NCBI GenBank assembly: GCA_963741525.1 | Contig: CAVUIW010000021.1 | Span: 1 to 64,000, forward strand | DNA from: JANNSX01 sp963741525 | Lineage (GTDB): Bacteria; Pseudomonadota; Alphaproteobacteria; Rhizobiales; Hyphomicrobiaceae | DNA length: 64,000 bases | Direction: 5' to 3' | In this document: one piece after another, positions 62,719 to 64,000 of the stretch | How positions within the stretch are numbered: position 1 is the stretch's first letter | How the letters are laid out: each line of letters begins with the position of its first letter | Notes under the pieces: generated by a model | Seen by the model: the letters and a program-made list of their open reading frames with translations, nothing else | The model's database searches: none | What the model was told of the DNA's origin: nothing | Translations under genes and position numbers: made by a program

Positions 62719-63150
62719 ATGCATGCGCTCGGCTCCCTCGGCCTGATTTTCCTCCTGGCGGTTGCACCGCTCCCCGCTCATGCGCAAGGCGATCCTGCGC
62801 TCGGCGAGAAGGTGTTCAAGAGATGCATGGCCTGCCACAAGGCCGGTGAAGGCGCGAAGAACGGTGTTGGGCCGCTTCTCAACGGGTTGATCGGCAGGTC
62901 TGCCGGCACGGTCGAGGGCTTCGCCTATTCCCAGCTCAACAAGAACGCTGGCGCGGCCGGCTTGGTCTGGACCGAGGACGCCATTCTGGCCTATCTCGCC
63001 GATCCGAACGGTTTCCTCAAGAAATTTCTGACCGATGCCGGCAAGGCCGACCAGATCGCCGGTGCCACCAAAATGATCTTCAAGCTGCCGAAGGAAGACG
63101 AGCGGCAAAACGTCATCGCCTATCTGAAGCAGTTTACACCCGCGCCATAG
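62719..63150 (+). CDS. Class I cytochrome c (c2/c550-like)
   Basis: 143 residues. The ATG at 62719 gives a signal peptide (MHALGSLGLIFLLAVAPLPA, cut near HAQ). The haem site CMACHKAGEG is near residue 36; the distal Met ligand is in TKMIFKLPKEDERQNVIAYL. Domain length and GVGPLLNGLIGR fit soluble periplasmic cytochromes c2. AAGGAC lies upstream. Confidence 0.93.
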   Translation: MHALGSLGLIFLLAVAPLPAHAQGDPALGEKVFKRCMACHKAGEGAKNGVGPLLNGLIGRSAGTVEGFAYSQLNKNAGAAGLVWTEDAILAYLADPNGFLKKFLTDAGKADQIAGATKMIFKLPKEDERQNVIAYLKQFTPAP

Positions 63151-63278
63151 AGCACGTTCAGGCGAAGTCGAAGCCGGTTCGCCGTAAGAACGTGCTCAAG
63201 GCAAAGAGTCAGCACGTTCAGGCGAAGTGGAAAAGCGGGTGCCGGTTCGCCGTAAGAACGTGCTCAAGGCAAAGAGTC
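63151..63278. repeat. Tandem pair of palindromic repeats
   Basis: Two direct copies, 63151-63210 and 63211-63278. Each begins AGCACGTTCAGGCGAAGT and ends CGTAAGAACGTGCTCAAGGC followed by AAAGAGTC. Within each copy AGCACGTTC pairs with GAACGTGCT and GGCGAA with TTCGCC, forming a long stem. The second has 8 extra bases at the tip. They start one base after the cytochrome stop and might act as its terminator. Confidence 0.85.
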
Positions 63279-63364
63279 CACCCCGCATTGGCACCGGCGT
63301 CACCCGCGTCTATGCTCCGCGCGCCGCGCGACAGGGGTCGAGCCGCGCGGCGGCGCGAGGGGGC

Positions 63365-64000
63365 ATGACAACAACGCAATCCGAGGCAGCGCAACGGATC
63401 GTACGGCCGCGCGTCGGCCTGTTCGTCACCTGCCTCGTCGATCTCTTCCGGCCGAGCGTCGGCTTCGCGGCGGTCGAAGCTGCTCGAAGACGCCGGCTGC
63501 GCTCGTCGAGGTGCCGGTGGCGCAGACCTGTTGCGGGCAGCCGGCCTACAACAGCGGCGCCCGCGGCGAGGCGATCGAGCTGGCCCGCCAGACCATCGCC
63601 GCCTTCGAGGGCTTCGACTATGTCGTCGTGCCGTCCGGCTCCTGCGGCGGCATGATCAAGCAGCACTATCCCGAGCTGCTCGAGGCCGATGCGGCCTGGG
63701 GGCCGCGCGCCAAGGCGCTCGCCGCCAAGACCTATGAGCTCGTCTCGTTCCTCGTCGATGTGCGCGGCGTCGCCAAGGTCGAGGTCGCGCTGGACGGCGA
63801 AGGCCGCCTATCACGATGCCTGCTCCGGGCTTGCGCGAGCTCGGCGTCCGCGAGCAGCCCCGCAAGCTGCTCGGCTCCATCGCACGGCCTCGAGATCGTC
63901 GAGGTCGCCGACCGCGATGCCTGCTGCGGCTTCGGCGGCACCTTCTCGCGTGAAATACCCCGACATCTCCAACGCCATCGTCGAGGACAAGACGAAGCGC
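63365..64000 (+). CDS. lutA: LutA/YkgE-type (Fe-S)-binding protein (partial, heavily frameshifted)
   Basis: Subunit of the lactate-oxidising LutABC complex, with two CCG-type Cys-rich motifs that bind iron-sulfur. Seen are VGLFVTCLVDLFRPSVGFAA, then in another frame VPVAQTCCGQPAYNSGAR and VVVPSGSCGGMIKQHYPELL, then DACCGFGG and YPDISNAIVEDKTKR. One-base changes lie near 63475, 63503, 63800, 63825, 63878 and 63950, the densest in the window. It runs off the right edge. lutB and lutC would be expected just beyond. Confidence 0.85.

Overview
This is a GC-rich bacterial chromosome segment, most likely from an alphaproteobacterium and probably of the order Hyphomicrobiales. The gene order tRNA-Trp, secE, nusG, rplK, rplA, rplJ, rplL, rpoB, the GatCA amidotransferase genes, LutA, cytochrome c', DUF2277, DUF1499 and DUF599 proteins, and several palindromic repeats fit that group. 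I cannot name a genus from sequence alone. No rRNA, CRISPR array, prophage or intact insertion sequence was found.

Quality warning. At least thirty apparent single-base insertions or deletions interrupt otherwise well conserved genes. Three of them are in rpoB, which cannot be dispensable, and one lies in a run of seven G. The most economical reading is uncorrected sequencing or assembly error, so broken genes are annotated here as full-length loci with the break positions stated.

Layout. 1-7225 (minus strand): transcription and ribosomal protein operon with rpoB cut by the window edge. 7226-12157: small hypothetical gene, GIY-YIG nuclease, a 20-bp inverted repeat touching tRNA-Gly, a PLP decarboxylase, and an unusual LuxR-HTH/alpha-beta-hydrolase fusion. 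12317-20884 (plus): old-yellow-enzyme/FAD reductase, thiolase, cytochrome c', aminopeptidase P, signal peptidase I, crotonase and a serine hydrolase. 20999-26901: chorismate mutase, lipoprotein, gatA and gatC, YbaK, a repeat element, and a second flavin reductase. 27045-37388: GMC oxidoreductase, RTX protein, pirin, VOC protein, RuvX, AEC transporter, GST, caspase-like protease, tRNA-Pro and small conserved proteins. 55476-64000: MBL hydrolase, DUF1499, outer-membrane protein, IS3 remnant, cystathionine beta-lyase, EamA transporter, alpha/beta hydrolase, hairpin repeats, cytochrome c and a broken lutA.

The centre of interest is 37506-54971 (minus). Six consecutive genes encode an outer-membrane barrel, a giant (about 3454 aa) DUF4347/cadherin-like repeat adhesin with an N-terminal LEPR motif, a TolC-type lipoprotein, two HlyD-type adaptors (one with a GAF-like N-terminus), and a site-2 protease (M50) fused to a HlyD-type domain with a PqqD-like N-terminus. 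The last four genes overlap end to start. No ABC ATPase and no RTX secretion signal are present. I read this as a dedicated export system for the giant protein in which the membrane protease/adaptor replaces the usual type I ABC transporter; this is inference and is the main candidate for an undescribed system.
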